Origin: Ureibacillus sinduriensis BLB-1 = JCM 15800
GTDB taxonomy: Bacteria > Bacillota > Bacilli > Bacillales_A > Planococcaceae
Reading direction: 5' to 3'
NCBI RefSeq assembly: GCF_000772955.1
Contig: NZ_JPVO01000044.1
Location: forward strand, 1-64,000
Length of the DNA stretch: 64,000 bases
Notes under the pieces: generated by a model
Database searches by the model: none
Seen by the model: only the letters and a program-made list of their open reading frames with translations
Told to the model about the DNA's origin: nothing
Position numbers and translations under genes: made by a program
Shown here: positions 7,572 to 18,479 of the stretch, piece after piece
Position numbering within the stretch: the stretch's first letter is position 1
Layout of the letters: every line of letters starts with the position of its first letter

Positions 7572-8870
7572 ATGATCGAACGTTATACACGTCCGGAAAT
7601 GGGCGCAATTTGGACAGAAGAAAACAAATTTAAATCTTGGCTGGAAGTTGAAATTCTAGCTTGTGAAGCATGGGCTGAACTTGGTGAAATTCCAAAAGAA
7701 GATGTCGCTTTGCTTCGTCAGAACGCTTCATTTGATATCAATCGCATATATGAAATAGAACAGGAAACTCGTCACGATGTGGTGGCTTTCACTCGAGCTG
7801 TATCTGAAACTTGCGGAGAAGAACGCAAATGGGTTCACTACGGTTTAACTTCAACTGATGTGGTAGATACGGCGTTATCTTATTTAATCAAACAAGCGAA
7901 CGTGATTTTACGTAAAGATATCGTGAACTTTATCGAAATCTTAACTGAAAAAGCAAAAGAATATAAATACACGGTTATGATGGGTCGTACTCATGGTGTA
8001 CATGCTGAGCCAACTACATTCGGTTTAAAGCTTGCATTATGGCGCGAAGAAATGAAGCGTAACCTTGAGCGTTTTGATACGGCTGCTAATGTGATTGAGA
8101 CTGGTAAAATGTCAGGAGCAGTGGGAACTTATGCCAACATCGATCCTTTTGTTGAACAGTATGTTTGCGAGAAATTAGGATTGCAAGCCGCACCGATCTC
8201 AACACAAACTTTACAACGTGATCGTCATGCACAATACTTCTCAACACTGGCGTTAATCGCAACATCTATCGAGAAATTTGCAACAGAAATACGTGGTCTG
8301 CAAAAATCAGAAACGCGAGAAGTTGAAGAAGCGTTTGCTAAAGGCCAAAAAGGATCATCAGCAATGCCTCATAAGCGTAACCCGATCGGTTCTGAAAATA
8401 TGACAGGTATTGCGCGATTATTGCGCGGCTATATGTTAACAGCTTATGAAAACGTATCGTTATGGCATGAGAGAGATATTTCGCATTCTTCAGCAGAGCG
8501 CGTTATTATCCCAGATGCAACAATCGGTCTGAACTACATGTTAAACCGTTTCGGCAATATCGTGAAAAACTTGACTGTGTTCCCGGAAAACATGAAACGT
8601 AATATGGATCGCACATTCGGTTTGATTTACTCACAACGTATCCTGCTTGCGTTAATCGAAAAGGGATTGGTGCGTGAGGAAGCTTATGATACGGTTCAAC
8701 CATTGACGGCAATTGCATGGGATGAACAAAAACAATTCCGGCCATTAGTAGAAGGAAATGAAAAAATTACTTCCCTTTTATCAAAAGAAGAAATTGAAGA
8801 TTGCTTCGACTATAACTACCACATTAAAAATGTAGATATGATTTTCGAACGTCTTGGACTTAACGACTAG
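7572..8870 (+). CDS. purB: adenylosuccinate lyase
   Basis: A 432-aa enzyme of the fumarase/aspartase superfamily. It acts twice in purine synthesis, releasing fumarate from SAICAR and from adenylosuccinate. The signature loop [11 protein letters not shown] is intact, with the TSTDVVDTA and [10 protein letters not shown] active-site segments. The chosen ATG (7572) has AAAGGAGA 8 nt upstream and starts [10 protein letters not shown] as in close relatives; an in-frame extension to 7545 would overlap purK and has no ribosome site. Confidence 0.97.
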   Translation: MIERYTRPEMGAIWTEENKFKSWLEVEILACEAWAELGEIPKEDVALLRQNASFDINRIYEIEQETRHDVVAFTRAVSETCGEERKWVHYGLTSTDVVDTALSYLIKQANVILRKDIVNFIEILTEKAKEYKYTVMMGRTHGVHAEPTTFGLKLALWREEMKRNLERFDTAANVIETGKMSGAVGTYANIDPFVEQYVCEKLGLQAAPISTQTLQRDRHAQYFSTLALIATSIEKFATEIRGLQKSETREVEEAFAKGQKGSSAMPHKRNPIGSENMTGIARLLRGYMLTAYENVSLWHERDISHSSAERVIIPDATIGLNYMLNRFGNIVKNLTVFPENMKRNMDRTFGLIYSQRILLALIEKGLVREEAYDTVQPLTAIAWDEQKQFRPLVEGNEKITSLLSKEEIEDCFDYNYHIKNVDMIFERLGLND

Positions 8871-8975
8871 CATTTCGTTGAAGTAACCTCAATGTATAGG
8901 CGAAGCCTCCGGCGAACAAATACGTCAAGGCGAATTTGATTAACTTTAACGGGATATAAGTATCAACCTAACAAT

Positions 8976-9007
8976 CATTCATCTCCTACGTCTGTGGGAG
9001 ATGAATG
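8976..9007 (+). other. intercistronic hairpin upstream of purC
   Basis: CATTCATCTCC (8976-8986) pairs perfectly with GGAGATGAATG (8997-9007) around a 10-nt loop, ending about 12 nt before the purC ribosome site. There is no T run, so it is not a classic terminator. It may be an RNA processing, stability or translation element, or a remnant. Confidence 0.55.
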
Positions 9008-9030
9008 GAAACTAATTGGAGGCATGCGTC

Positions 9031-9741
9031 ATGAATAAAGGTCAGCTTTTATACGAAGGAAAAGCAAAACGTTTATACCAGACTGAACAAGAAGATATCT
9101 TGTTCGTGGAGTATAAAAATAGTGCTACTGCATTTAATGGTGAAAAGAAAGCGGAAATAGACGGAAAAGGTATACTAAACAACCGCATTACGACAGTAAT
9201 TTTCGAAAAATTGAAAACGCATGGTATTGATTCACACTTTGTGGAACGCATCTCCGATAATGAACAGCTTGTTCGTAAAGTGGAGATTATCCCAATCGAG
9301 GTAGTGGTTCGTAATATCGCTGCGGGCAGTCTTGCGAAACGACTTGGGTTTGAAGAAGGGACACCATTAAACCGTACCATTGTAGAGTTCTACTATAAAG
9401 ATGATGCTTTGGGGGATCCACTTATCAATAACGATCATATCGATATTTTAGGGATTGCCACAAAAGATGAAGTCGAAACTCTTTACGAACTAGGTTTGAA
9501 GGTTAATAGTGTTCTACAACCAATTTTTGAAGAAGTCGGCGTTATTTTAGTAGACTTTAAGCTTGAATTCGGCCGTGACAAGGATGGAAATGTACTGCTG
9601 GCTGATGAAATCTCCCCGGATACTTGCCGTCTTTGGGATGCAGAAACAAAACAAAAGCTGGATAAAGATGTATTCCGACGCGATTTAGGTAGTTTGACGC
9701 AAAGTTATGAAATTGTTCTTAATAGACTTGGAGGAAAATAG
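9031..9741 (+). CDS. purC: phosphoribosylaminoimidazole-succinocarboxamide synthase
   Basis: A 236-aa SAICAR synthetase joining CAIR and aspartate with ATP. Typical segments are LYEGKAKRLY, NGEKKAEIDGKG, VVRNIAAGSLAKRLG and DEISPDTCRLWD. ATG 9031 is preferred over an in-frame TTG at 9016 because GGAGG sits 8 nt upstream of the ATG. A 160-bp gap with a stable hairpin separates it from purB, while purS follows after 2 nt. Confidence 0.97.
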   Translation: MNKGQLLYEGKAKRLYQTEQEDILFVEYKNSATAFNGEKKAEIDGKGILNNRITTVIFEKLKTHGIDSHFVERISDNEQLVRKVEIIPIEVVVRNIAAGSLAKRLGFEEGTPLNRTIVEFYYKDDALGDPLINNDHIDILGIATKDEVETLYELGLKVNSVLQPIFEEVGVILVDFKLEFGRDKDGNVLLADEISPDTCRLWDAETKQKLDKDVFRRDLGSLTQSYEIVLNRLGGK

Positions 9742-9743
9742 AA

Positions 9744-9992
9744 ATGGCTAAAGTTAAAATTTACGTTACATTACGCGAAAGTGTGCTTGATCCACAAGGT
9801 TCGGCAGTTCAAGGTTCATTGGTGAAAATGGGCTACAACGAAGTGCAAGATATCCGTATCGGAAAGTATTTGGAAGTAGTTATTGGTGATACAGAGCGCG
9901 ATCTTGATTCATTAGTAAAAGAAATGTGCGAGAAGCTTCTTGCAAATACAGTGATTGAAGATTACCGCTATGAAGTCGAGGAGGCAAACTAA
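9744..9992 (+). CDS. purS: phosphoribosylformylglycinamidine synthase subunit PurS
   Basis: An 82-aa small subunit of the three-part FGAM synthase of Gram-positives. It starts [21 protein letters not shown], the standard PurS start, and carries the [12 protein letters not shown] strand. It bridges PurQ and PurL for ammonia transfer. SD GGAGG precedes, and purQ follows after 2 nt. Confidence 0.96.
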   Translation: MAKVKIYVTLRESVLDPQGSAVQGSLVKMGYNEVQDIRIGKYLEVVIGDTERDLDSLVKEMCEKLLANTVIEDYRYEVEEAN

Positions 9993-9994
9993 TC

Positions 9995-10675
9995 ATGAAA
10001 TTCGCAGTACTCGTTTTCCCTGGGTCAAACTGTGACATCGATATGTATCATGCGATTAAAGATGAGCTGGGTGAAGAAGTAGAATACGTATGGCATGACG
10101 CAACAGATTTAAGCGAATTTGATGGTGTTTTGATACCTGGTGGTTTCTCTTATGGTGACTATTTGCGTTGTGGTGCAATGGCAAACCAATCCAATGTAAT
10201 GGCTGAAGTGAAAAAGTTTGCCCAAGCAGGTAAACCGGTGCTTGGTGTATGTAACGGATTCCAAATTTTAACTGAGGCAGGTTTGCTTCCAGGAGCATTG
10301 CTCCGAAACAAAAATTTGAAATTCATGTGTCGTACTGTAGGTTTAAAGGTGACAAACAACGATACATTATTCACAAATCAATACGAAGCTGGCGAAGTCA
10401 TCAATATTCCGATTGCACATGGGGAAGGAAATTACTTCTGTGACGACAAAACGCTGGCGGAGTTGAAAGCAAATAATCAAATCGTCTTTACATATTCAGG
10501 TGAAAATCCAAACGGCAGTTTAGAGGATATCGCCGGAATTATAAATGAGCGCGGAAATGTCCTTGGCATGATGCCCCATCCGGAACGTGCGGTGGATGCA
10601 TTATTGGGGAGCAACGACGGTCTAAAGGTATTTAAATCTATAGTAAAAATGTGGAGGGAATCACATGTCAGCTAG
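9995..10675 (+). CDS. purQ: phosphoribosylformylglycinamidine synthase subunit PurQ
   Basis: A 226-aa class I glutamine amidotransferase providing ammonia to PurL. The nucleophile is Cys86 in [21 protein letters not shown] and the His-Glu pair in [10 protein letters not shown] complete the site. Its end overlaps purL by 11 nt, fitting coupled production of the subunits. Confidence 0.97.
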   Translation: MKFAVLVFPGSNCDIDMYHAIKDELGEEVEYVWHDATDLSEFDGVLIPGGFSYGDYLRCGAMANQSNVMAEVKKFAQAGKPVLGVCNGFQILTEAGLLPGALLRNKNLKFMCRTVGLKVTNNDTLFTNQYEAGEVINIPIAHGEGNYFCDDKTLAELKANNQIVFTYSGENPNGSLEDIAGIINERGNVLGMMPHPERAVDALLGSNDGLKVFKSIVKMWRESHVS

Positions 10676-12893
10676 TTTGGAACCAACTAAAGAGCAAATC
10701 AAAGAACAAAAGCTATATGCCGGGATGGGTATGTCGGATGAGGAATTTGCGATGGTGGAGAACATCCTGGGACGCCTTCCAAACTGGACTGAAACCGGGT
10801 TATTCTCAGTCATGTGGTCTGAACACTGTTCTTATAAAAATTCAAAACCGGTTTTGCGCAAGTTCCCAACTAAAGGACCACAAGTGTTGCAAGGTCCTGG
10901 TGAAGGAGCCGGGATTGTCGATATTGGGGATGAACAAGCGGTAGTTTTCAAAATGGAGTCACATAATCATCCTTCAGCCATCGAGCCTTATCAAGGGGCG
11001 GCAACTGGTGTCGGTGGGATTATCCGCGACGTTTTCTCAATGGGTGCACGTCCGATTGCGATGCTAAACTCATTACGCTTTGGTGAATTACAATCAAAGC
11101 GAGGAAAATATCTATTTGAAGAAGTTGTTGCAGGGATTGCAGGTTACGGGAACTGTATCGGTATTCCGACTGTAGGTGGAGAGATTCAATTCGACCCATG
11201 TTATGAAGGGAACCCACTTGTTAATGCAATGTGTGTCGGGTTAATTGACCATAAAGATATTCAGCGAGGTATTGCTGCCGGAGTTGGTAACACAGTGATG
11301 TACGTAGGTGCCAAAACTGGTCGTGATGGTATTCATGGTGCCACATTCGCATCGGAAGAACTGTCAGAAGCTTCTGAAGAAAAGCGTCCTGCCGTTCAAG
11401 TTGGAGACCCATTCATGGAAAAACTTCTACTTGAAGCTTGTCTGGAAGTTGTCAAATCAGACGCACTTGTAGGGATTCAGGATATGGGTGCAGCGGGTCT
11501 TACTTCATCGTCGGCTGAAATGGCTTCCAAAGCCGGTTCTGGTGTGGAAATGAACCTGGATTTGGTACCTCAACGTGAAACGGGCATGACAGCTTATGAA
11601 ATGATGCTATCAGAATCGCAAGAACGCATGCTTTTAGTTGTAAAAAAAGGCCGTGAAGATGAAATTAAAGCTATTTTCGATAAATATGGCCTGGATGCTG
11701 TGGCAATTGGACGAGTTACAGATGATAAGATGCTTCGTCTAGTACATAAAGGAGAAGTGGTTGCAGAGGTTCCTGCTGATGCTCTCGCGGAAGATGCGCC
11801 AGTTTACAATAAGCCTTCTAAAGAGCCTGCTTACTTCGCCGAGTTCCAAGCAATCGAGAATAGTGAACCCGAAGTTGCTGACTATAAAGAAACATTATTA
11901 AATTTACTACAGGCGCCAACTGTTGCTTCAAAAGAGTGGGTTTATGATCAGTATGATTATCAAGTTCGCACGAATACAATTGTTGCACCAGGTTCGGATG
12001 CGGCCGTGTTACGTGTGCGTGGTACGAATAAAGGGCTGGCGATGACAACTGACTGTAATTCTCGTTATATTTTCCTAGACCCTGAAATGGGTGGGAAAAT
12101 CGCGGTTGCAGAAGCAGCACGCAATATCGTTGCTTCTGGCGGGAGACCACTTGCAATTACAGACTGCCTAAACTTTGGGAATCCAGAGAAACCAGAGATA
12201 TTCTGGCAAATCGAAAAATCAGCCGATGGTATATCGGCAGCATGTACGGCACTGAATGCCCCGGTTATCGGGGGGAATGTTTCACTCTATAACGAACGTT
12301 CCGGTGAAGCAGTGTATCCGACACCGACAATCGGTATGGTCGGTTTAGTGGAAGATTTGGCCCATGTAACAACTCAGCAAGTGAAGGCTGCCGGGGATAT
12401 AGTATACCTTGTAGGAGAAACAGCTACAGAATTCGGAGGATCAGAACTTCAAAAGCTGATTTTCGGCAAGATTTTCGGTAAAGCGCCTCATATTGATTTA
12501 GAGGTGGAAGCAAACCGCCAAGAAGCGATTTTGGCTGCTATTCGTGAAGGTTTATTGCAATCTGCGCATGATGTTTCAGAAGGCGGTGTAGCAGTGGCTT
12601 TGGCTGAAAAAACTTTCGGGGCGCAGGACCTGGGTGTTCATGTAACTTTGGAAGGTTCCGCTGTGACTGCTTTATTCAGTGAAACTCAATCCCGTTTCAT
12701 TGTAACGGTGAAAGAGGAAAAGGCAGCAGCGTTTGAAAGATTAATTCCGGAAGCCAAGAAAATCGGTATCGTAACAGATGATGCGCTAATTTCAATTAAC
12801 GGTGATACTGGCATTCTTTTAGAAGGAACAGTGGAGGAATTCCGTTCAGCTTGGAAAGGAGCTATCCCATGCTTGGTGAAATCAGAGGCTTAA
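10665..12893 (+). CDS. purL: phosphoribosylformylglycinamidine synthase subunit PurL
   Basis: A 742-aa small-type PurL that makes FGAM from FGAR, ATP and ammonia. It has a tandem AIRS-like fold: the first half carries [15 protein letters not shown] and [23 protein letters not shown], the second half [11 protein letters not shown] and [12 protein letters not shown] 10665 has GGAGGGAATCAC upstream, inside the purQ end. Its end overlaps purF by 25 nt. Confidence 0.97.
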   Translation: MSASLEPTKEQIKEQKLYAGMGMSDEEFAMVENILGRLPNWTETGLFSVMWSEHCSYKNSKPVLRKFPTKGPQVLQGPGEGAGIVDIGDEQAVVFKMESHNHPSAIEPYQGAATGVGGIIRDVFSMGARPIAMLNSLRFGELQSKRGKYLFEEVVAGIAGYGNCIGIPTVGGEIQFDPCYEGNPLVNAMCVGLIDHKDIQRGIAAGVGNTVMYVGAKTGRDGIHGATFASEELSEASEEKRPAVQVGDPFMEKLLLEACLEVVKSDALVGIQDMGAAGLTSSSAEMASKAGSGVEMNLDLVPQRETGMTAYEMMLSESQERMLLVVKKGREDEIKAIFDKYGLDAVAIGRVTDDKMLRLVHKGEVVAEVPADALAEDAPVYNKPSKEPAYFAEFQAIENSEPEVADYKETLLNLLQAPTVASKEWVYDQYDYQVRTNTIVAPGSDAAVLRVRGTNKGLAMTTDCNSRYIFLDPEMGGKIAVAEAARNIVASGGRPLAITDCLNFGNPEKPEIFWQIEKSADGISAACTALNAPVIGGNVSLYNERSGEAVYPTPTIGMVGLVEDLAHVTTQQVKAAGDIVYLVGETATEFGGSELQKLIFGKIFGKAPHIDLEVEANRQEAILAAIREGLLQSAHDVSEGGVAVALAEKTFGAQDLGVHVTLEGSAVTALFSETQSRFIVTVKEEKAAAFERLIPEAKKIGIVTDDALISINGDTGILLEGTVEEFRSAWKGAIPCLVKSEA

Positions 12894-14293
12894 ACGAGGA
12901 ATGCGGAGTATTCGGCATTTGGGGACATCCTGATGCCGCACAATTAAGTTATTATGGCCTGCATGCCCTTCAACACCGCGGCCAAGAAGGAGCCGGTATC
13001 GTCGTGACAGACGGTCAAGCGCTTCGAGCGGTAAAGGGAGAAGGGCTTGTAAATGATGTGTTTAATGAAGAGAACCTCAGCAATGCCAAAGGTTACGGAG
13101 CCATTGCCCATGCGAGGTATACGACGGCTGGTGGTGGCGGAATCGAAAATGTGCAGCCACTATTATTCCGATCTTCTACCGGCACATTGGCCATAGCCCA
13201 TAATGGAAACCTGGTCAATGCAAATCATTTAAAACAACATTTAGAGAAATCGGGCAGCATTTTCCAATCGACATCGGATACTGAAGTTGTAGTTCACTTA
13301 ATCAAAAAAAGCAAAAAGCCTGGTTTCCGTGCACAAGTAAAAGAATCCCTTTCTTTATTGAAAGGTGCCTTTTCCTTCTTAATTATCACAAAAGAAGGGA
13401 TGATGGTGGCCCGGGATCGCAACGGATTACGCCCATTATCTTTTGGTAGATTGGGAGATGCCTATGTTGTCGCTTCGGAGACTTGTGCTTTTGATTTAAT
13501 CGGTGCAGAGTTTGTTCGTGAAGTTGAACCGGGTGAGTTATTGGTAATTACAGATCAAGGTATTGAAGAAGATCGCTTTGTGGAAATGGAAAAACGGGCA
13601 ATGTGCGCTATGGAGTATGTTTACTTTGCGCGTCCTGACTCCAACATCGACGAGATAAACATCCATGCGGCACGTAAACGTATGGGGAGGCAGTTGGCAA
13701 AAGAATGTTTCGGAATCGAAGCCGACGTAGTAACGGGTGTTCCGGATTCCTCGATTTCAGCGGCAATCGGTTTTGCTGAAGAAAGCGGTATTCCTTATGA
13801 GCTGGGCTTAATTAAAAATCGCTATACAGGTCGTACGTTCATTCAACCAACACAAGAATTGCGTGAACGTGGAGTGAAAATGAAGCTTTCCCCTGTTGTG
13901 CAGGTGGTAAAAGGCAAACGTGTCGTCATGGTGGACGATTCCATTGTACGCGGTACGACTTCACGCAGAATTGTCAACATGTTAAAAGAAGCAGGTGCGA
14001 CAGAAGTTCATGTCGTCATTTCATCGCCACCGATGAAAAATCCTTGTTTCTATGGGATTGATACATCAACAAGTGAAGAGCTGATTGCATCCAGTAAAAG
14101 TGTAGAAGATATCTGTGAAGCGATTGGGGCGGATACGTTAACATTCCTTTCTGCTGATGGTCTAGTGGAGGCGACTGGCCGTGCATTTGACGATGAGACT
14201 CGAGGGCTTTGCATGGCTTGTTTCACAGGAGAATATCCAACAGAAATATTCCCGGATACAGTTTTGCCGCACGTGAAGGAACTACAGCATTAA
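12869..14293 (+). CDS. purF: amidophosphoribosyltransferase
   Basis: A 474-aa enzyme catalysing the committed step, PRPP plus glutamine to phosphoribosylamine. It starts [16 protein letters not shown]; the nucleophile is Cys12 after removal of an 11-residue propeptide, as in B. subtilis. The four 4Fe-4S cysteines of the Bacillus type are visible ([22 protein letters not shown]). The PRPP loop [12 protein letters not shown] is intact. ATG 12869 follows AAAGGAG inside the purL end; an upstream TTG at 12851 has no ribosome site. Confidence 0.97.
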   Translation: MLGEIRGLNEECGVFGIWGHPDAAQLSYYGLHALQHRGQEGAGIVVTDGQALRAVKGEGLVNDVFNEENLSNAKGYGAIAHARYTTAGGGGIENVQPLLFRSSTGTLAIAHNGNLVNANHLKQHLEKSGSIFQSTSDTEVVVHLIKKSKKPGFRAQVKESLSLLKGAFSFLIITKEGMMVARDRNGLRPLSFGRLGDAYVVASETCAFDLIGAEFVREVEPGELLVITDQGIEEDRFVEMEKRAMCAMEYVYFARPDSNIDEINIHAARKRMGRQLAKECFGIEADVVTGVPDSSISAAIGFAEESGIPYELGLIKNRYTGRTFIQPTQELRERGVKMKLSPVVQVVKGKRVVMVDDSIVRGTTSRRIVNMLKEAGATEVHVVISSPPMKNPCFYGIDTSTSEELIASSKSVEDICEAIGADTLTFLSADGLVEATGRAFDDETRGLCMACFTGEYPTEIFPDTVLPHVKELQH

Positions 14294-14353
14294 ACATTTG
14301 TATGTAGATACAATTTACTGAAGTGAACGGATAATGAGGAGGATTCAGAAGTC

Positions 14354-15412
14354 ATGTCAAAAGCATATGAACAAGCGGGCGTTAATATTGAAGCTGGTTA
14401 CGAGGCAGTAAACCGAATGAAATCCCATGTTGAACGTACAAATCGTCTAGGTGTTATGGGAACGTTTGGCGGCTTCGGAGGCATGTTTGACCTGTCCTCT
14501 TTAAACTTGAAAGAACCGGTTCTTATTTCAGGAACGGATGGGGTTGGGACAAAGCTGAAGCTCGCATTTATGGTCGACAAGCATGATACGATCGGCGTTG
14601 ATTGTGTAGCCATGTGTGTCAATGATATCGTCGCTCAAGGTGCAGAGCCATTGTATTTCTTGGATTATGTGGCGGTAGGAAAGGCCGAACCTGCAAAAAT
14701 TGAACAAATCGTAAAAGGTGTCGCGGATGGATGCGTACAAGCCGGCAGTGCTTTAATCGGCGGAGAAACAGCTGAAATGCCGGGACTTTACGAAGAAGAT
14801 GAATATGATTTGGCAGGCTTTGCAGTGGGTGCTTGTGAAAAAGCGGAAGTGGTTACCGGTGAGGAGATTTCGGAGGGTGACGTTCTTATCGGTTTGGCAT
14901 CAAGCGGTGTTCATTCCAACGGTTATTCTCTAGTTCGTAAAATCGTCTTTGCCGATAACTCTTTCGCTGTTGATGAGGTTGTGAAAGATTATGAAGATCT
15001 TGGCCCAATCGGGGAAGCTCTACTGGTCCCGACTAAAATTTACGCGAAAGCTGTACTGGAAATCCTGAAACAAGCAACTGTACATGGCATGGCTCATGTA
15101 ACTGGTGGTGGTTTCTATGAAAATTTACCACGTATGATGCCCGAAGGATTGGCGACTGAAATCGATTTGGGTTCATGGCCGGTACTGCGAATTTTTGAAT
15201 TTTTGAAGGACAAAGGCGCTTTAGCTGATAAAGATTTATACAATGTATTTAATATGGGAATTGGATTTGTTCTTTCCGTGCCGGCTTCTGAAGCAGATAA
15301 AGTTCTTGCAGTTGCTTTAGAAAACGGGGAAAAAGCATATAAAATTGGCCGAGTCGTTAAAGGGGAAGGTGTCGTATTTAACGGGCAACATGATGGGAGT
15401 TTAGGAGAATGA
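14354..15412 (+). CDS. purM: phosphoribosylformylglycinamidine cyclo-ligase
   Basis: A 352-aa AIR synthetase that closes the imidazole ring of FGAM using [42 protein letters not shown] and [14 protein letters not shown] are standard. SD GAGGAGG is 8 nt before the ATG. A 60-nt spacer with a small hairpin (TTGTAT/ATACAA) separates it from purF; it overlaps purN by 4 nt. Confidence 0.97.
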   Translation: MSKAYEQAGVNIEAGYEAVNRMKSHVERTNRLGVMGTFGGFGGMFDLSSLNLKEPVLISGTDGVGTKLKLAFMVDKHDTIGVDCVAMCVNDIVAQGAEPLYFLDYVAVGKAEPAKIEQIVKGVADGCVQAGSALIGGETAEMPGLYEEDEYDLAGFAVGACEKAEVVTGEEISEGDVLIGLASSGVHSNGYSLVRKIVFADNSFAVDEVVKDYEDLGPIGEALLVPTKIYAKAVLEILKQATVHGMAHVTGGGFYENLPRMMPEGLATEIDLGSWPVLRIFEFLKDKGALADKDLYNVFNMGIGFVLSVPASEADKVLAVALENGEKAYKIGRVVKGEGVVFNGQHDGSLGE

Positions 15413-15993
15413 CAACCAAAATTGCCGTTTTTGCTTCAGGAAGCGGAAGTAATTTTCAAGCAATCCAGCAAGCAATCGACATTGGAAAACTGGATGCACA
15501 AATCGAAATCGTTATAACAGATAAGCCGGACGCAGTTGTTGTAAAACGGGCAAAAAACTTTAACATCCCAGTATTTTCATTTAGTCCCAAGCGATTTGAA
15601 ACGAAGGGCGCTTACGAGCAGGAGATCATCGAAATTTTAAAAGAGCATCAAGTAGAATGGGTGATTCTTGCTGGATACATGCGTTTAATAGGTCACACAC
15701 TGCTATCGGCTTTTTCGAATCGAATCGTCAATATTCATCCATCCTTACTGCCTTCGTTTCCAGGTAAGGATGCCATTGGCCAAGCGATGGAGCATGGTGT
15801 GAAGGTAACGGGGGTAACGGTCCACCTTGTAGATGAGGGAATGGATACGGGACCGATACTTAGCCAGGCTGCAGTGGAGGTGGTCGAAGGAAATCGCGCC
15901 GCAACTGAGGCCCGCATTCATGCGGTTGAACACGAGCTCTATACAAGTACATTGCAAAAGCTGTTTGAAAATGAAAACAAACTTGTCCATTAA
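15409..15993 (+). CDS. purN: phosphoribosylglycinamide formyltransferase
   Basis: A 194-aa folate-dependent GAR transformylase. [11 protein letters not shown] binds the phosphate, and the catalytic Asn-His-Asp set is in [13 protein letters not shown] and [10 protein letters not shown]. Its ATG overlaps the purM stop (ATGA). It is followed by a 114-nt spacer with a hairpin before purH. Confidence 0.96.
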   Translation: MTTKIAVFASGSGSNFQAIQQAIDIGKLDAQIEIVITDKPDAVVVKRAKNFNIPVFSFSPKRFETKGAYEQEIIEILKEHQVEWVILAGYMRLIGHTLLSAFSNRIVNIHPSLLPSFPGKDAIGQAMEHGVKVTGVTVHLVDEGMDTGPILSQAAVEVVEGNRAATEARIHAVEHELYTSTLQKLFENENKLVH

Positions 15994-16021
15994 AAGATGG
16001 ACTCTTACATCTTGTTGTTCA

Positions 16022-16065
16022 TTTCGAGGTAAGCATCATTTAAATAATCTATGGTGCCCTCGAAA
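16022..16065 (+). other. intercistronic hairpin upstream of purH
   Basis: TTTCGAGG (16022-16029) pairs with CCTCGAAA (16058-16065); inside, GCATCAT pairs with ATGGTGC with one G-U and a 3-nt bulge. No T run follows. Like the hairpin before purC it may affect processing or translation of part of the pur mRNA. Confidence 0.5.
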
Positions 16066-16107
16066 AACAATACATAAATTTATCTACATAAATTGGAGGT
16101 CTTTTTC

Positions 16108-17634
16108 GTGACGAAACGTGCACTTATCAGTGTTTCTAATAAAGAGGGTATTCTGGAATTTGCAAAAGAATTGGTGGCATTGGATTACGAGATCCTATCA
16201 ACGGGTGGTACGAAAAAAATGCTGCAAGATAACAATGTTCCGGTAACAGCGGTGGATGAGGTAACAAAGTTCCCGGAGATTCTTGATGGCCGAGTGAAAA
16301 CATTGAATCCATTCATTCACGGGGGGCTTCTGGGCAAATTCGACGAACCTTCTCACCAAGCGCAAATGAATGAACATGGAATCGAACCGATTGAAATTGT
16401 TTGTGTAAATCTGTATCCGTTTGTAGAAACAATTTCAAAACCGGATGTAACATGGGATGATGCTATTGAAAATATCGATATCGGCGGTCCGACAATGTTA
16501 CGTTCCGCAGCGAAAAACCACCAATATGTAACAGTTATTGTAGATTCAAGTGATTATGCGAAAGTGCTCGCAGAATTGAAGGGCCAGGGGGCAACTACGC
16601 TTGAAACACGCAAGCGTTTAGCGGCAAAAGTATTCCGTCACACAGCAGCATACGATTCTTATATCTCGAACTACTTAACAGAAGAAGAGTTCCCTGAGAA
16701 CCTTACAATGACATATGAGTTAAAACAAACTTTACGTTACGGTGAAAATCCTCATCAAAAAGCCGCGTTCTACCAAAAACGTTTAGCATCGGATTTTTCT
16801 TTAGCTTATGCGACTCAGTTACATGGAAAAGAATTATCTTATAATAATATTCAAGACGGGAACGCAGCACTTCAGATTGTTAAGGAATTCGATATTCCCG
16901 CCGCAGTTGCGGTTAAGCATATGAACCCTTGTGGAGTTGGTACTGGTGCGAGTATCGAGGAAGCATTCGATAAAGCATATGAAGCAGATCCAACATCAAT
17001 TTTCGGGGGAATTATAGCATTAAATCGTGAAGTGGATGTAGCTACTGCTGAAAAATTAAGCGGTATTTTCTTAGAAATCATTATTGCCCCATCATTTACA
17101 GAAGAAGCCTTGGCAATCTTGACTCAAAAGAAAAATATCCGTTTAATGACCATCAACTGTGCACAACAGAACCAGGATAAATTGAAAGTCGTCTCAGTCG
17201 AGGGCGGTTTGTTAGTTCAAGAGGATGATACTTTCGGATTGGCTGAAGCGGACGTGAAAGTGGTAACGGATCGTGAGCCTACCGAGGAAGAATGGGAAGC
17301 CTTGAAATTAGGATGGGCAGTAGTAAAACATGTGAAATCCAACGCTATCGTCGTAACCGATGCACAAATGACATTAGGCGTTGGCGCGGGACAAATGAAC
17401 CGTGTCGGATCTGCAAAAATTGCTCTTGAACAAGCAGGTTCCAAAGCGAAAGGTGCAGCCTTGGCATCGGACGCATTCTTCCCGATGAGCGACACAGTGG
17501 AAACAGCCGCAGCAGCAGGCATTACGGCTATCATTCAACCAGGCGGCTCCATTAAAGACCAGGACTCTATCGATAAAGCAAATGAGTATGGGATTGCTAT
17601 GGTATTTACAGGCGTGCGTCATTTTAAACACTAA
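16108..17634 (+). CDS. purH: bifunctional AICAR transformylase / IMP cyclohydrolase
   Basis: A 508-aa enzyme for the last two steps to IMP. The N-terminal cyclohydrolase (about 1-190) has [15 protein letters not shown] and [19 protein letters not shown]; the C-terminal transformylase (about 200-508) has [21 protein letters not shown] and [14 protein letters not shown] 16108 is chosen because GGAGG lies 8 nt upstream. One oddity is residue 67: the motif reads [10 protein letters not shown] where almost all family members have TLHP. A strong terminator follows, so purD needs its own transcription or read-through. Confidence 0.96.
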   Translation: MTKRALISVSNKEGILEFAKELVALDYEILSTGGTKKMLQDNNVPVTAVDEVTKFPEILDGRVKTLNPFIHGGLLGKFDEPSHQAQMNEHGIEPIEIVCVNLYPFVETISKPDVTWDDAIENIDIGGPTMLRSAAKNHQYVTVIVDSSDYAKVLAELKGQGATTLETRKRLAAKVFRHTAAYDSYISNYLTEEEFPENLTMTYELKQTLRYGENPHQKAAFYQKRLASDFSLAYATQLHGKELSYNNIQDGNAALQIVKEFDIPAAVAVKHMNPCGVGTGASIEEAFDKAYEADPTSIFGGIIALNREVDVATAEKLSGIFLEIIIAPSFTEEALAILTQKKNIRLMTINCAQQNQDKLKVVSVEGGLLVQEDDTFGLAEADVKVVTDREPTEEEWEALKLGWAVVKHVKSNAIVVTDAQMTLGVGAGQMNRVGSAKIALEQAGSKAKGAALASDAFFPMSDTVETAAAAGITAIIQPGGSIKDQDSIDKANEYGIAMVFTGVRHFKH

Positions 17635-17662
17635 TTTTGAATACAGTAAGAAGTGGTTCAAT

Positions 17663-17693
17663 AACGCTCGGCAATGAGCCGGGCGTTTTTTTT
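17663..17693 (+). terminator. pur operon terminator after purH
   Basis: AACGCTCGGC (17663-17672) pairs with GCCGGGCGTT (17678-17687, one G-U) and is followed by a run of eight T. It separates purEKBCSQLFMNH from purD. Confidence 0.88.
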
Positions 17694-17719
17694 GAAAGTA
17701 TAAAGAACGGGTATTAAGC

Positions 17720-18435
17720 AGGTTGCGTGTAAACTAGCGTAACTCGCAATTAAACGAGCAATTCGTAAGTAAAGAAGTGTAAACCTCGAACAAAGTGGGA
17801 AAAGTCGCAAGTAAACAGGTGTAGTTTGCTAGTGAAAAGTGAAATTTGCTCGTGATCTAGTGAAAAGCGATTGAGAGAAGTTCCGCTCCGCTCGTAATCT
17901 AGAGAAAAGCGCTCGAGAGAAGTTGCACTCCGCTCGTAATCAAGCGTAAAGCGCTCGAGAAGTAGCGCTTCGCTCGTAATCAAGCGAAAAGCGCTCGAAA
18001 GAGGTTCCGCTCCGCTCGTAATCAAGCGTAAAGCGCTCGAAAAGTAGCGCTCCGCTCGTAATCAAGCGAAAAGCGCTCGAAAGAAGTAGCGCTCCGCTCG
18101 TAATCAAGAGAAAAGCGCTCGAGAAGTAGCGCTTCGCTCGTAATCAAGCGAAAAGCGCTCGAGAAGTTGCGCCTCGCTCGTAATCAAGTGAAAAGCGCTC
18201 GAAAGAGGTTCCACTCCGCTCGTAATCAAGCGAAAAGCGCTCGAAAGAGGTTCCGCTCCGCTCGTAATCAAGAGAAAAACGCTCGAGGAGTTCTACTTCG
18301 CTCGTAATCTAGAGAAATTCGCTCGCAAACATATAGGAAGCGCTCTTAACCAAGCGCTCCGCCCGTAAACGCGTTCAACTCGCTCATAACGTGGGGGAAA
18401 ACGCTCGTGAACACTCACGTTAGCTCGCAACAAAC
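17720..18435. repeat. tandem array of 40/43-bp hairpin-forming repeats between purH and purD
   Basis: About 11-12 head-to-tail units of type CGCTCGTAATCAAGCGAAAA followed by GCGCTCGA(A/G)A and a variable GAAGTAGCGCTC or GAGGTTCCGCTC end. The best copies lie at about 17889-18310. Unit length alternates between 40 and about 42-43 bp, and both edges decay into degenerate copies. Each unit is an imperfect palindrome (AGCGCTTCGCT..AGCGAAAAGCGCT), so the array would fold as a row of stem-loops. No gene is credible here: minus-strand open frames just translate the repeat (SLERFSLDYERS). Function unknown; possibly a REP/BIME-like element. Confidence 0.9.
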
Positions 18436-18479
18436 CTTAAAAGTATTCGATACAATAAAAAATATAGGAGGCATTTCAC

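Noticed and set aside
8871-8960. PurBox-like CCGGCGAACAAAT before purC
   Set aside because: Only a loose match, no partner box and no promoter; PurR control is already explained at 5363-5406.
17750-18025. Minus-strand 91-aa frame and similar frames in the purH-purD gap
   Set aside because: It only translates the DNA repeat (SLERFSLDYERS-like units). Unit lengths are not all multiples of three, and no ribosome site or conserved gene is seen.
17889-18310. CRISPR array
   Set aside because: The units run head to tail with no unique spacers; the variable parts are themselves two recurrent types. No cas genes are near.
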